Shown: positions 5,998 through 14,486, numbered from the stretch's first letter. The stretch is DNA of 14,683 nucleotides from an uncultured Eubacteriales bacterium (GCA_902775835.1 CACYNZ010000048.1:1-14683); one strand, 5' to 3'. The notes: generated from the sequence alone by a model not told the origin. Made by a program: numbers and translations.

Positions 5998-7787
5998 TGA
6001 ACGGTTTCTTCCAAAATCTGATATCCGAGGGAAAGAAAAATGAAAAAAGCTTTTCCGGTTTCCTCGCACTCCTCATGGTTTTCTGTCTGGCCATGCCCCG
6101 CGCCGCTCTGTCAGAGGCTGAATCCGCCGCTCCCGCGGTGCACGAATTCACGCGGGAAGAGAAAACCATGTACGTCTTCAACGATTGGACAACCATCGAC
6201 CTTCCCCTGTTCTTCCTGAGCGATGCGCCTGACCTGCCCTACATCGAAATCACCGCACTGCTGAACCTCATCTCACAGTGCGCCGCCGAAATGGGCCACC
6301 CGCAGTTCCTTCTCAGGTGTGAGCCGGATGAAGCAGATGAAATGCAGGTCCTGATTTCCCGGGAGAACGGATATACCGCCGTACTCGACATGGGCAGGGG
6401 GACTCTCGTCTACAAGGATTATGACGCGTTCGTGCAGACCTCCGCTCAGTATTCCCTGATCGATATTGTCTCCTTCAATACAGAGGACGACACCCAGGAA
6501 AGCATTTTCCAGCGCATCGACCAGGGAACCTTCGACCGCTACGGCAAAGAGCTGGAAGTGGACCTGGCCGCCTATGGCATTAACCTGTACCATGACCATG
6601 AAAACAAAGCATACTTTGTCCCGTTCAAGCTGATGTTCGATCTCCTGGCCCCGGCCGCTCTGTCAAAGTACACAGTCTTCTATCATGACGGCACGCCTTT
6701 CCTCGCATCCAAGGGAAGCTTCCTGAACGGTGACGGCACCCTCACGCCGATGGGCGAGCTTTTCGAAAACGGGAACCAGGAGGACAGGAGTGAAGCCCTG
6801 GCTGACTACAGCTATCGCGAACTCTGCCTGGAGCTGGATCTTTTCTACGGCCTGAAGGGCATTCATGGCATCCAGAGCTTTGACGTCATGTTCACCAATG
6901 AGGATTTCAAGGGACAGCTTCTCAGCCAGGATGCCCTGGACGCCGATACCGCCCTGGCTTCCTTTATCGAAAACAATCTGGACGACCTGCACTCCGACTT
7001 TGTCCGTCTCTCCCCCTGCAGCGATGGATCGGTACAGGTCACCCCGGGACGCTCCTACCAGCACATGACCAAGATCAGCAGATATTTCCTCGAAGCCCGC
7101 GAACAGCTGCTGGGCAGTGACATTCCCTTCTATCAGGAAGTCGGCAGCACGGCCTACATCACCTTTGACGAGTTTGATCTTGATTATCTGGATTATTACG
7201 GGTCTCTGGACAACGCGCCTGCAAACGACCTGGTCGCCAATGTAATCCGTGCGCATCAGCAGATCATGCGCGCTGACAGCCCCGTGGAAAACGTGGTGAT
7301 TGACCTGAGCTGCAACGACGGCGGTGCCGTGGACGCGGCCACGTTCCTGATGGGCTGGATCACCGGGGACGTGCCGATCACCGTCCAGAACACCATGACC
7401 GGCGCTTCCTCCACCGCCACCTACCGGGCGGACGTGGACCTGAACCATGTCTTTGACGAGAACGACACCCTGGCCGGAAAGAAGGTATACTGCCTCATCT
7501 CCCCGCTCAGCTTTTCCTGCGGCAATCTTGTACCCCTCATCCTGCAGGAAGACCCGAGAATCACCCTGATCGGCCAGACCTCCGGCGGCGGGAGCTGCCT
7601 GATCAAGCCCATGGCGACAGCCTACGGCTCCATGTTCCAGATTTCCTCGCCCTACCGTCTGTCCCTGGTCAAGAACGGTTCCCTCTACGATGTGGACAGG
7701 GGTGTGGACCCGGACATCCAGATCACCAGGATAGAGCATTTCTATGACCGTGAAGCCCTCAACGCGTTTCTGGCCGGCCTGTACTGA
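5997..7787 (+). CDS. S41-family (C-terminal processing-like) peptidase, secreted
   Basis: The open frame encodes 596 residues. A signal peptide is visible: after a Lys-rich stretch comes a hydrophobic core (about 21-34) ending MPRAALS-EAE, a likely signal-peptidase I site near 39. Residues about 50-220 hold short beta units around DLPYIEITALL and AYFVPFKLMFDLL, like the stalk repeats of other Firmicutes wall proteins. The S41 domain fills the C-terminal part: VVIDLSCNDGG (about 433-443) matches the family's IDLRxNxGG strand, and SPLSFSCGN contains the likely catalytic Ser507. The following GQTSGGG (526-532) has Gln where processing proteases such as CtpA carry the catalytic Lys, so the mechanism may be IRBP-like or activity reduced. 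The ATG at 5997 has no Shine-Dalgarno site; the well-placed ATG at 6040 is one base out of frame. It stands alone, with a hairpin 14 bases after the stop. Confidence 0.85.
   Translation: MNGFFQNLISEGKKNEKSFSGFLALLMVFCLAMPRAALSEAESAAPAVHEFTREEKTMYVFNDWTTIDLPLFFLSDAPDLPYIEITALLNLISQCAAEMGHPQFLLRCEPDEADEMQVLISRENGYTAVLDMGRGTLVYKDYDAFVQTSAQYSLIDIVSFNTEDDTQESIFQRIDQGTFDRYGKELEVDLAAYGINLYHDHENKAYFVPFKLMFDLLAPAALSKYTVFYHDGTPFLASKGSFLNGDGTLTPMGELFENGNQEDRSEALADYSYRELCLELDLFYGLKGIHGIQSFDVMFTNEDFKGQLLSQDALDADTALASFIENNLDDLHSDFVRLSPCSDGSVQVTPGRSYQHMTKISRYFLEAREQLLGSDIPFYQEVGSTAYITFDEFDLDYLDYYGSLDNAPANDLVANVIRAHQQIMRADSPVENVVIDLSCNDGGAVDAATFLMGWITGDVPITVQNTMTGASSTATYRADVDLNHVFDENDTLAGKKVYCLISPLSFSCGNLVPLILQEDPRITLIGQTSGGGSCLIKPMATAYGSMFQISSPYRLSLVKNGSLYDVDRGVDPDIQITRIEHFYDREALNAFLAGLY
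6027..6048 (+). promoter_or_regulatory. Shine-Dalgarno, ATG and A-run, one base out of frame with the S41 gene
   Basis: GAGGG (6027-6031) lies 8 bases before an ATG at 6040-6042, an excellent initiation site, and six A follow (6043-6048). In the sequence as given this ATG enters a frame that produces no protein-like product. If the run had seven A, it would begin MKKSFSGFLALLMVFCLAM, a textbook signal peptide fused to the S41 frame. The offset could be a sequencing indel, a slippage-based on/off switch, or a coincidence. Confidence 0.6.
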
Positions 7788-7800
7788 GCCCGGCAATGAC

Positions 7801-7837
7801 ACAGCCCGGCAGGATCTGAACATTCCTGCCGGGCTGT
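7801..7837 (+). terminator. Hairpin terminator between convergent genes
   Basis: Arms 7801-7814 and 7824-7837 are perfect 14-base complements around a 9-base loop. A T-rich but interrupted tract follows on the plus strand. It lies between the S41 stop at 7787 and the leftward GH51 stop at 7871. On the minus strand no T-run follows, so it mainly serves the plus-strand gene, though the hairpin exists in both transcripts. Confidence 0.8.
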
Positions 7838-7870
7838 TTCTGTTTGGTCTTTTGTTTTCTTCTTCCGGGC

Positions 7871-9475
7871 TCACGCAAGGCGGAAGCGGAACTCATTCCA
7901 GGAACACGGTGCCAATATGGCACGGAGCACTCCGTTTTCGCAGACGCTTTCCGGGTTCTCCCGGGGCACAATGGCATCCGGATGTTCCCAGGTATCCGCA
8001 TCCTCCGGCTTTTCGGCATGCATCTCCGTATGCCCCGCAAACCGGATGCCCGCAAAGCCGCGCACATCCATGCTCAGCTCCTGCCTCTCTTCCAGGCTCG
8101 CATTGATCACATAGACATGCAGCATGCCCGCTTCCTCATTCAGGGCAGCGGCAGCCTGAACCATTGCCGCGCCTTCAAAGCCCGCATACTGGTTCATGTC
8201 ATCGATCACATAGCCGGGCACATCATATACGTCGCACTCCGTTTCGCAGTGCAGCGACATGCCTTTCGCCGTCCGGATCAGACTCGTAAACGGATAATGG
8301 GCCGCGCCTTTCCACGCATGCTCGCGGTCCGTGCGGCACAGATCGCCGAGTCCGCCGGTGGCGCATCCGATCTTGATGCGGTCCGCATGCCGGAGCAGCA
8401 CAAGCAGGGTGCTCATGGTGCCCAGCACCCGGAGCATCTCCGGTGAGGACGGCGGCAGACGGCGCGTGGACCAGTCATCCGGATCATGGCGCACATAGGT
8501 CTGGTCCGGATCAAAACTGCAGAAGATCCCGGCACGCTGGCGTCCGCCCAGCCCCGGATGGAAGTCTCCGCGCGGACGGAAACTGCTTCCGTACTCGTCA
8601 AAGGAGAGCATCATGGTCTTTTTCACCCGCAGCTTTGTGCGCAGATAGTCACACAGCGCAATCTCGGTCCGGATATATTCCTCAAACGCCAGATATCCGG
8701 CCAGCAGTGCCTCCGGCATATCCGGCGGCGCGGAATGATAATGATGCAGCGAGATATAGTCCACCGTCTCATAGCACGGCTCCAGGGCCAGACGGTCCCA
8801 TTCCGGATAATGGTTCAGAAACGGCGAGGATGAAACGCAGGCCACCGTCTCGATCGTGGGATCAATCCACTTCATGGCCTTGGATGCCTCATGCGCCAGT
8901 ATGCCGTAGGCCTCGGGCTTCTTTTCCCAGGACCCGACCTGCCAGGGCCCGTCCATTTCATTGCCCAGACACCAGGTCCGGACGCCATAGGGCGCCGCAT
9001 GCCCGTTCTTCCTCCGCAGGTCCGACCACCATGTGCCGCCGGCGAAATTGGTGTATTCCACGCAGTCCATGGCATCCTGCAGCGTGCCCGTGCCCAGGTT
9101 CACCGTATAGATCGGCTCAGCTCCCGCCTTTTCCGCCCACTGCAGATATTCATCGTGTCCCACATCATTGGGAATATACTGATGCCATGCCGGATCCAGA
9201 TGTGCTTTCCTGTCCTGCATGGGCCCGATGGAATCCTTCCACTGCCATCCGGACACAAAATTCCCGCCGGGCAGCCGGACACAGGGAAGCCCCGCGTCCC
9301 TGAGCGCCACATAGAAATCCTGCCGGAACCCCTGCGCATCCGCGCATGGATGCTTCGGGTTATACATGCTTCCGTTGACCATGGACCCGATGGGCTCCAG
9401 GAACGCCCCGAACAGCCGGGGCGAAATCTCGCCGATCCGGTATGACGGATGAACCGTCATGCGTGCCTTCTTCAT
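7871..9475 (-). CDS. Alpha-L-arabinofuranosidase, glycoside hydrolase family 51
   Basis: A 534-residue retaining glycosidase that releases terminal L-arabinofuranose. The ATG at 9473-9475 is chosen because GAGGAGG lies about eight bases upstream. The N-terminus has the GH51 opening ISPRLFGAFLEPIG and then VRLPGGNF (about 66-73). The acid/base is Glu173 in CLGNEMDGPWQ, a near-exact family motif. The second catalytic Glu is most likely Glu294 in LSFDEYGSS; the commoner form is DEWN, so this is a variant. The end (about 430-534) is the beta-sandwich C-terminal domain. No signal peptide is present, as is usual for the bacterial intracellular GH51 enzymes that process imported arabino-oligosaccharides. 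It follows the PfkB kinase by 26 bases and appears to be the second gene of a leftward operon. Length fits the family (about 500 residues). Confidence 0.95.
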   Translation of the reverse strand: MKKARMTVHPSYRIGEISPRLFGAFLEPIGSMVNGSMYNPKHPCADAQGFRQDFYVALRDAGLPCVRLPGGNFVSGWQWKDSIGPMQDRKAHLDPAWHQYIPNDVGHDEYLQWAEKAGAEPIYTVNLGTGTLQDAMDCVEYTNFAGGTWWSDLRRKNGHAAPYGVRTWCLGNEMDGPWQVGSWEKKPEAYGILAHEASKAMKWIDPTIETVACVSSSPFLNHYPEWDRLALEPCYETVDYISLHHYHSAPPDMPEALLAGYLAFEEYIRTEIALCDYLRTKLRVKKTMMLSFDEYGSSFRPRGDFHPGLGGRQRAGIFCSFDPDQTYVRHDPDDWSTRRLPPSSPEMLRVLGTMSTLLVLLRHADRIKIGCATGGLGDLCRTDREHAWKGAAHYPFTSLIRTAKGMSLHCETECDVYDVPGYVIDDMNQYAGFEGAAMVQAAAALNEEAGMLHVYVINASLEERQELSMDVRGFAGIRFAGHTEMHAEKPEDADTWEHPDAIVPRENPESVCENGVLRAILAPCSWNEFRFRLA

Positions 9476-9501
9476 ATGCCTGTCCTCCTCTGTATCCTGT
9501 T

Positions 9502-10446
9502 TTATTCTGTTTTGCCGCTGCATGCGGTCCGCATCAGTTCCAGCACCTGCTCACGGTTCCTGAGCGCGCTCCCCGCCCCGGGCATGGTAGTGCACAGCGC
9601 GCCGCAGGCGTTGGCAAAGCGCAGCGCTTCCGCCATATCCGCGCCGCGCAGGAGTTCCGAGACAAGGCCCGCCGCGAAATTGTCGCCCGCGCCTGTGGCG
9701 TCCACCGCCTGTACAGGCAGTGCCGGCAGAAACACAGCGCCCTGCGCGTTCTTCAGCATGCATCCCCTGCCGCCCAGCTTGATCACAACATTCCTGACCC
9801 CGAAGTCCAGGAACACGTCGGCCATCTCTTCCGGCCGCTCCCTGCCTGAAAAGAAGCGCGCCTCATCCTCGTTCGGCGTAATCATGTCCATCAGCCGCAG
9901 GGAATCCCGCACGTCCTTCAGCGTCAGCACCCGGAAACTGGGCAGCTTGGTATCCGCAAAGATCCTCACGCCTTTCTCCGCCGCTGCCTCGGTCACGGCA
10001 CGGATCACTTCCGGATCGTCAAACGGCGGGCGGAACAGGGAGCCGAGCATCAGCACCTTCGCCCCGTCGAGCACGGACAGGTCCTGCTCCGGATGAAAGT
10101 TCACGCGGTGCGCCAGGTTGGTGATGGACCTGCGCGTTCCGTCCGCCCGGACCAGCAGCGTGCTCACCGGTGTCTCCCCGGTCCGCCGCACATACCGCAC
10201 ATCCACGCCGCTGCGCTCAAGCACCTGCATCACCAGATCGCCTGCCAGATCCCTGCCCAGGGCACAGCATATGGCTGTCTTCAGACCCAGCTTCGCCGCG
10301 GCGACCGCCTCATTCACCGCCTCGCCGCCGGCGCTCAGGGTTCCGGACTCCGCCAGATACCCCGATGCGGATACGGGCGTGGGCTGGAGACCCCGGATAA
10401 TGGAATCCACCAGTGCCGTGCCCATACAGATCAGATCATATCCCAC
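9502..10446 (-). CDS. PfkB-family carbohydrate kinase
   Basis: A 314-residue ribokinase-fold sugar kinase, transferring phosphate from ATP to a sugar or sugar acid hydroxyl. The start is taken as GTG at 10444-10446: AGGA lies seven bases upstream and the protein then begins at the first strand (GYDLICMGTALVD); the longer open frame upstream is Arg/Cys-rich and not protein-like. Signature 1 is GGEAVNEAVAAAKLG (40-54). Signature 2 is DATGAGDNFAAGL (249-261) with the catalytic base Asp255 and the anion-hole GAG. ITPNEDEA is the usual mid-domain TxNxxE motif. The substrate is not predictable: ribokinase, fructokinase and 2-keto-3-deoxygluconate kinase all share these motifs. L-arabinose breakdown normally uses an FGGY-family ribulokinase, so this kinase need not act on the product of the adjacent GH51 enzyme. 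It is first in the leftward operon. Confidence 0.92.
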   Translation of the reverse strand: MGYDLICMGTALVDSIIRGLQPTPVSASGYLAESGTLSAGGEAVNEAVAAAKLGLKTAICCALGRDLAGDLVMQVLERSGVDVRYVRRTGETPVSTLLVRADGTRRSITNLAHRVNFHPEQDLSVLDGAKVLMLGSLFRPPFDDPEVIRAVTEAAAEKGVRIFADTKLPSFRVLTLKDVRDSLRLMDMITPNEDEARFFSGRERPEEMADVFLDFGVRNVVIKLGGRGCMLKNAQGAVFLPALPVQAVDATGAGDNFAAGLVSELLRGADMAEALRFANACGALCTTMPGAGSALRNREQVLELMRTACSGKTE

Positions 10447-10562
10447 TGCTTTTTCCTGCCTTCCCTCAGCCGATTGCCGATATCCATTACCCTTACATTT
10501 CTCTGCCAAAGCCGCAAATCCTTCGGCACATGCAGGCAGGAATCCTGTATGCCGGACAGAAA

Positions 10563-10578
10563 CACAGATATGTCTGTG
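10563..10578. promoter_or_regulatory. Inverted repeat in the divergent intergenic region
   Basis: CACAGA (10563-10568) and TCTGTG (10573-10578) are perfect inverted arms around TATG, in the 188-base space (10447-10634) between the leftward kinase operon and the rightward GH43 gene. A shorter palindrome, CAGGA-A-TCCTG, lies just to the left at about 10535-10545. Their position suits a shared operator coordinating both directions. No convincing -35/-10 pair was found in this space on either strand; TTGGCA on the minus strand (10509 to 10504) lacks a good -10. Confidence 0.4.
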
Positions 10579-10634
10579 CCGCCTTCTTCCGAAGACGGCA
10601 TCCCTTCCAAGAAAAAAGATCGGCGGTGAATTCC

Positions 10635-11699
10635 ATGCTGAACGCATTCTATCCCGGCCAGGAATGGCTGGACACGGACGGAAAGCCCATTCAGGCCCAC
10701 GGCGGCAGTATTCTCTGCGCTGACGGCGTCTATTACTGGTATGGGGAAAACAAGGAGAAAACCCTGGGCGGACAGGGCATATGGCACTGGGGCGTACGCT
10801 GCTACCGGTCCACGGACCTGTACAACTGGGAGGACTGCGGACTCATCATCCCTCCGGATGAAGAGGATAAATCCTCTCCCCTGCATCCCTCCAGCATGAT
10901 GGACCGGCCGCATATCCTGTACAATCCCCGCACGAAGAAGTATGTCTGCTGGCTGAAGATCATGGAGAAAAACGGCGAGCAGACCGAGACCGTGCTCACG
11001 TCCGCGCATATACTCGGGCCCTACACCATGGTGCGCCGGGGACTGCACCCGCTGAACATGAGCGCCGGGGATTTCGATCTCGCCGCGGCACCGGACGGCA
11101 AGGGCTATTACTTCTTTGAGCGCGTGCATTCGGAGACCATCATTGCGGACCTTACGGAAGACTACACCGATGTCACGGGCTATTATTCCACGCATTTCCC
11201 GCACACGCAGCCGCCCTTTGTCCGGGAGGCCACGGCGCATTTCAGCCGCCGCGGCAGACACTACCTTGTCACCTCCGGCACCACCGGCTATCTGCCCAAT
11301 CCCTCGGAGCTCGCCGTGGCCGACACCTGGCACGGTCCCTACCGTGTGCTGGGCGATCCGCACCCGGGAGATCCAAGCCGCACATCCTTTCATTCCCAGA
11401 TCACCTCAGTCTTCCGGGTCCCGGGAAAGCGTGACCTGTACATTGCCCTGGCGGACCGGTGGGCACCGGAATACATGCACCTGCGCTATGAGGACTACGG
11501 CGAGTGGTTCCGCATCCGGTTCTCGGAAAACCCGACTCCGGAGGAAACCGAACGCATGCACCGGCTGCAGAAACTGCTGCCGCCGGACAGCGGCCTGAAC
11601 ACCTCGCTGGCCCGGTATGTCTGGCTGCCCTTCCGGTTTGAGGGCGAAATGGGCATTCTTGACTGGCACGACGAATGGTCGCTGGACGCGTTTGAATAA
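10635..11699 (+). CDS. Glycoside hydrolase family 43, exo-beta-1,3-galactanase-like
   Basis: A 354-residue five-bladed beta-propeller glycosidase. The ATG at 10635 follows GGCGGTGA, a modest ribosome site; a GTG at 10626 is a less likely alternative. The opening IQAHGGSI, then YYWYGENK, GVRCYRSTDLYNWEDCGL and RPHILYNPRTKKYV follow the order seen in GH43 subfamilies related to exo-beta-1,3-galactanases. The probable general acid is Glu198 in FVREATAHF, followed by YLVTSGTTGYLPN. SFHSQITSVF places Gln255 where, from memory of published galactanase work, that subfamily uses Gln as unusual base; the normal GH43 catalytic Asp near the N-terminus is replaced by the HGG region. No signal peptide or carbohydrate-binding module is present, so it should act inside the cell on imported oligosaccharides. 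Subfamily and substrate remain inference. It is 248 bases from the GH2 gene on the same strand. Confidence 0.88.
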   Translation: MLNAFYPGQEWLDTDGKPIQAHGGSILCADGVYYWYGENKEKTLGGQGIWHWGVRCYRSTDLYNWEDCGLIIPPDEEDKSSPLHPSSMMDRPHILYNPRTKKYVCWLKIMEKNGEQTETVLTSAHILGPYTMVRRGLHPLNMSAGDFDLAAAPDGKGYYFFERVHSETIIADLTEDYTDVTGYYSTHFPHTQPPFVREATAHFSRRGRHYLVTSGTTGYLPNPSELAVADTWHGPYRVLGDPHPGDPSRTSFHSQITSVFRVPGKRDLYIALADRWAPEYMHLRYEDYGEWFRIRFSENPTPEETERMHRLQKLLPPDSGLNTSLARYVWLPFRFEGEMGILDWHDEWSLDAFE

Positions 11700-11947
11700 T
11701 GTCCCGTGCTTCCAGGAAACTTCCCGGCTGTGCAAGGATTTTCCCCGCAGACGGCGAATCCTGATAAATGGTCTTCACACCCCCATACCTCCATATATAC
11801 GCCTGAAAACCGGCCCGTCACATCCGCCCGGTCAGTATTCCCATGGCGGAACACGGCATGCGGCGATCTGCCGCTGTGAATATCGGCCCGGCAAACCCCG
11901 GTATCCTCGACACCCTATTTCTGAACCGGAAAGGAATGAACCAGCAT

Positions 11948-14455
11948 ATGCGGAACATGAATCTTGACCAGGGCTGGCTGTTCGGCCTGGGCAATCTGGA
12001 TCTCTTCAAGCAGATGAGCGGTCAGTCGGATGACCGCATGGTAAACCTTCCCCACGATTACATGGTGGAAAGCGACGTCTTTGCCGAAGCCCCCTCCGGC
12101 GCTGCCAGCGGCTATTACAATGCCGGTGTGGCGCACTATGTGAAGGAAGTCCCCATCCCCGCCGAATGGGCGCAGGACAGGATTTGCCTGCGCTTTGACG
12201 GCGCCATGATGAACGCCACCGTAGAGGTGAACGGGGATAAGGCGGCCCTGCAGCACTACGGCTATGCCCCCTTTGAAGTGGACATCACCCGCTTTGTCTA
12301 TCCCGGGGAAACCAGCCGCATTGTCGTCACCACCAATCCCAGCATGCAGCCCAATTCCCGCTGGTATTCCGGCGCGGGCCTTTTCCGCAGCGTGGAGCTT
12401 GTGCACACGCCCAGGCTGCACCTGGCCTTCGGCGGGCTCTCCGGGCATACCCGCACCATCGAGTATGACGCGCACGGTACTGCCCGGACCGCATATGTCC
12501 AGGTCCAGGCGGAAATCCGGAACGAAGACGCCGAGAACCATATGGCCGAGGTCTTCTTTGATCTCATCCGCGAGGACAGCGGCGAGACCGTCATGACCCG
12601 GAAGACCCTGACCCAGGTTCCGCCCCTTGCCACGGGCAAGGCCGCCATGACCCTGACCGTGGATGACCCGCTCCTGTGGGACACGGAGCATCCCGCGCTC
12701 TACCGTCTCAGGGCCCGGGTACTGGACAGGGGCACCTACAGGACACACATGGTTCCCGGAAGCCGGACCACCGAGGACGCGGAAAGCGTGCTCTTCGGCA
12801 TCCGCACCATTGAGGCGGATGTGAAGCACGGCCTGCGCATCAATGGCCGGACGGTAAAGCTCCGCGGCGGATGCCTGCACCATGACAACGGTCCCATCGG
12901 CACGGTGAGCCTGTATGACGCGGAAGCGCGCAAGGTGTCAAAGCTCAAGGAAGCGGGCTTCAACGCCATCCGCACCACCCACAACCCGCCTTCCGCCGCG
13001 CTCATCGAAGCCTGCGACCGTCTGGGCATGTATGTCTTTGATGAAGCCTTTGACGCCTGGGGCATGGGCAAGCAGCCCGGCGACTACAACCAGTACTTCG
13101 CCACCGACTGGGAAAAGGACCTGGCCGCCTTTATCCGCCGCGACCGCTGCCATCCCAGCGTCATCATCTGGTCCACGGGCAATGAGATCACCGAGCGCGC
13201 GGGCCTCGGCGAAGGCTATGTATGGGCCGTGAAGCTGGCAGACGCCATCCGTGCCCTGGACCCCAGCCGGCCGGTGAGCAACGCCATCTGTTCCTTCTGG
13301 AGCGGTCTGGACAATCAGCTGCAGGCTGAGCAGCTGCGCAAATGGAAGGAAAGCGCAGAGGGCGGACTGCAGAACGCCGATATCGGCGGCAAGAAGGACC
13401 TTTTATGGGAAACCTACACCGAGGCCTTTGCCAATGGTCTGGACATCGTGGGCTACAACTATCTGGAAGGCAAGTATGAGCAGGACCATGAGATGTTCCC
13501 CGAGCGCGTGATCCTGGGCAGCGAAAACTATCCCAAGGAAATCGGCATGCACTGGCCCATGATTGAAAAAACGCCATGGGTCATCGGCGACTTCACCTGG
13601 ACCGCCTGGGACTATATCGGCGAGGCGGGCATCGGCAAGGCCATGTTCCACGAGCCCGGTGATCCGCGGATCGGCAATCCCTGGGGCTCCCCCTCGGCTT
13701 TCCCCTGGCGCACCGCCAATGATGCGGACTTTGACATCACCGGCGCTATCCGTCCCCAGGGCGTATACCGCCGCATTGTCTGGGGCAGCAGGGAAACCGC
13801 GCTCTTCTCCTATGATCCCGCCGTCAGCGATAAGGTGGAGACTCTGTCCAGCTGGGGCTTCCCCGGCGTATACGCCTGCTGGAACTGGCCCGGTCAGGAA
13901 GGCCGGAAGGTGGATCTGGCCGTGTTCAGCCAGGCCGAGGAAGTGGAGCTGATCATCAACGGCACCAGCCAGGGCCGGGTCCGGGCTGGGGAAAGCCTGA
14001 TCCATGACATGCCGCTGACCTTCCTGTTCCATGCCGTGTATGAACAGGGCACCGTGGAAGCCGTGAGCTATGCCGGCGGCCAGGAAGTTTCGCGCACCAT
14101 GCTTGTCACCACAGACAGCCCCCGGAGCATTCGTCTGCAGGCGGAAACAGACCAGCTGAAAGCGGACGGGCATTCCCTGTGCTATGTAAACGTGCAGATT
14201 CTTGACCGGGAAGGCCGTCTGGTCCCGGATGCGCAGATCCCGCTGACCGCGGACATCTCCGGCCAGGCCATGCTTCTGGGCTTTGGCAGCGGCAATCCCA
14301 TTACCTCGGAGAACTATACATCCGGCCGCTTCACCAGTGACCGTGGTCAGGCCGTGGCCGTGCTGCGTGCCGGCTATGAGCCCGGCGAGGTCCGGCTGCG
14401 CGTCTGCGCAGACGGCCTCGAACCGGCGGAGATCACGCTCCCCGTGCAGAACTGA
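11948..14455 (+). CDS. Beta-galactosidase-type glycoside hydrolase family 2
   Basis: An 835-residue retaining glycosidase. AAAGGA at 11930-11935 abuts the ATG at 11936, so ATG 11948 is preferred; 11957 is possible. Domains in order: jelly-roll sugar-binding domain (about 1-165, with LPHDYMVESD and NSRWYSGAGLFR), immunoglobulin-like domain (about 170-285), TIM barrel (about 290-580, with IRTTHNPPS), then DUF4982-like (about 620-710, VDLAVFSQAEEVELIINGTS) and a C-terminal Ig-like domain (about 725-835). The acid/base is Glu413 in STGNEITE and the nucleophile Glu526 in ILGSENYPKE. This architecture is typical of Bacteroidota and Firmicutes beta-galactosidases; related proteins include beta-glucuronidases, so galactose specificity is likely but unproven. 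No signal peptide is visible. The 248-base upstream gap holds TATATA at 11794-11799 without a good -35 and a small GCGGC/GCCGC repeat at 11860-11874. Terminator at 14489. Confidence 0.94.
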   Translation: MRNMNLDQGWLFGLGNLDLFKQMSGQSDDRMVNLPHDYMVESDVFAEAPSGAASGYYNAGVAHYVKEVPIPAEWAQDRICLRFDGAMMNATVEVNGDKAALQHYGYAPFEVDITRFVYPGETSRIVVTTNPSMQPNSRWYSGAGLFRSVELVHTPRLHLAFGGLSGHTRTIEYDAHGTARTAYVQVQAEIRNEDAENHMAEVFFDLIREDSGETVMTRKTLTQVPPLATGKAAMTLTVDDPLLWDTEHPALYRLRARVLDRGTYRTHMVPGSRTTEDAESVLFGIRTIEADVKHGLRINGRTVKLRGGCLHHDNGPIGTVSLYDAEARKVSKLKEAGFNAIRTTHNPPSAALIEACDRLGMYVFDEAFDAWGMGKQPGDYNQYFATDWEKDLAAFIRRDRCHPSVIIWSTGNEITERAGLGEGYVWAVKLADAIRALDPSRPVSNAICSFWSGLDNQLQAEQLRKWKESAEGGLQNADIGGKKDLLWETYTEAFANGLDIVGYNYLEGKYEQDHEMFPERVILGSENYPKEIGMHWPMIEKTPWVIGDFTWTAWDYIGEAGIGKAMFHEPGDPRIGNPWGSPSAFPWRTANDADFDITGAIRPQGVYRRIVWGSRETALFSYDPAVSDKVETLSSWGFPGVYACWNWPGQEGRKVDLAVFSQAEEVELIINGTSQGRVRAGESLIHDMPLTFLFHAVYEQGTVEAVSYAGGQEVSRTMLVTTDSPRSIRLQAETDQLKADGHSLCYVNVQILDREGRLVPDAQIPLTADISGQAMLLGFGSGNPITSENYTSGRFTSDRGQAVAVLRAGYEPGEVRLRVCADGLEPAEITLPVQN

Positions 14456-14486
14456 AGCGTGACTGTTTTGCTTTTCTGATTCCTTA

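Noticed and set aside
6663..7874. A 403-codon open frame on the minus strand
   Set aside because: It overlaps the S41 gene throughout, has no ribosome site, and shows no recognisable motif.
8443..9303. A 286-codon plus-strand frame
   Set aside because: It is antisense to the GH51 gene and extremely rich in Pro, Arg, Ser and His, the signature of a shadow frame.
11735..11762. AGGATT/AATCCT inverted repeat after the GH43 gene as a terminator
   Set aside because: Six-base arms with a 16-base loop and no T-run; too weak, so GH43-GH2 read-through remains possible.
11915..12883. A 322-codon minus-strand frame
   Set aside because: It is antisense to the 5' part of the GH2 gene, whose domain motifs are clear; no independent support.
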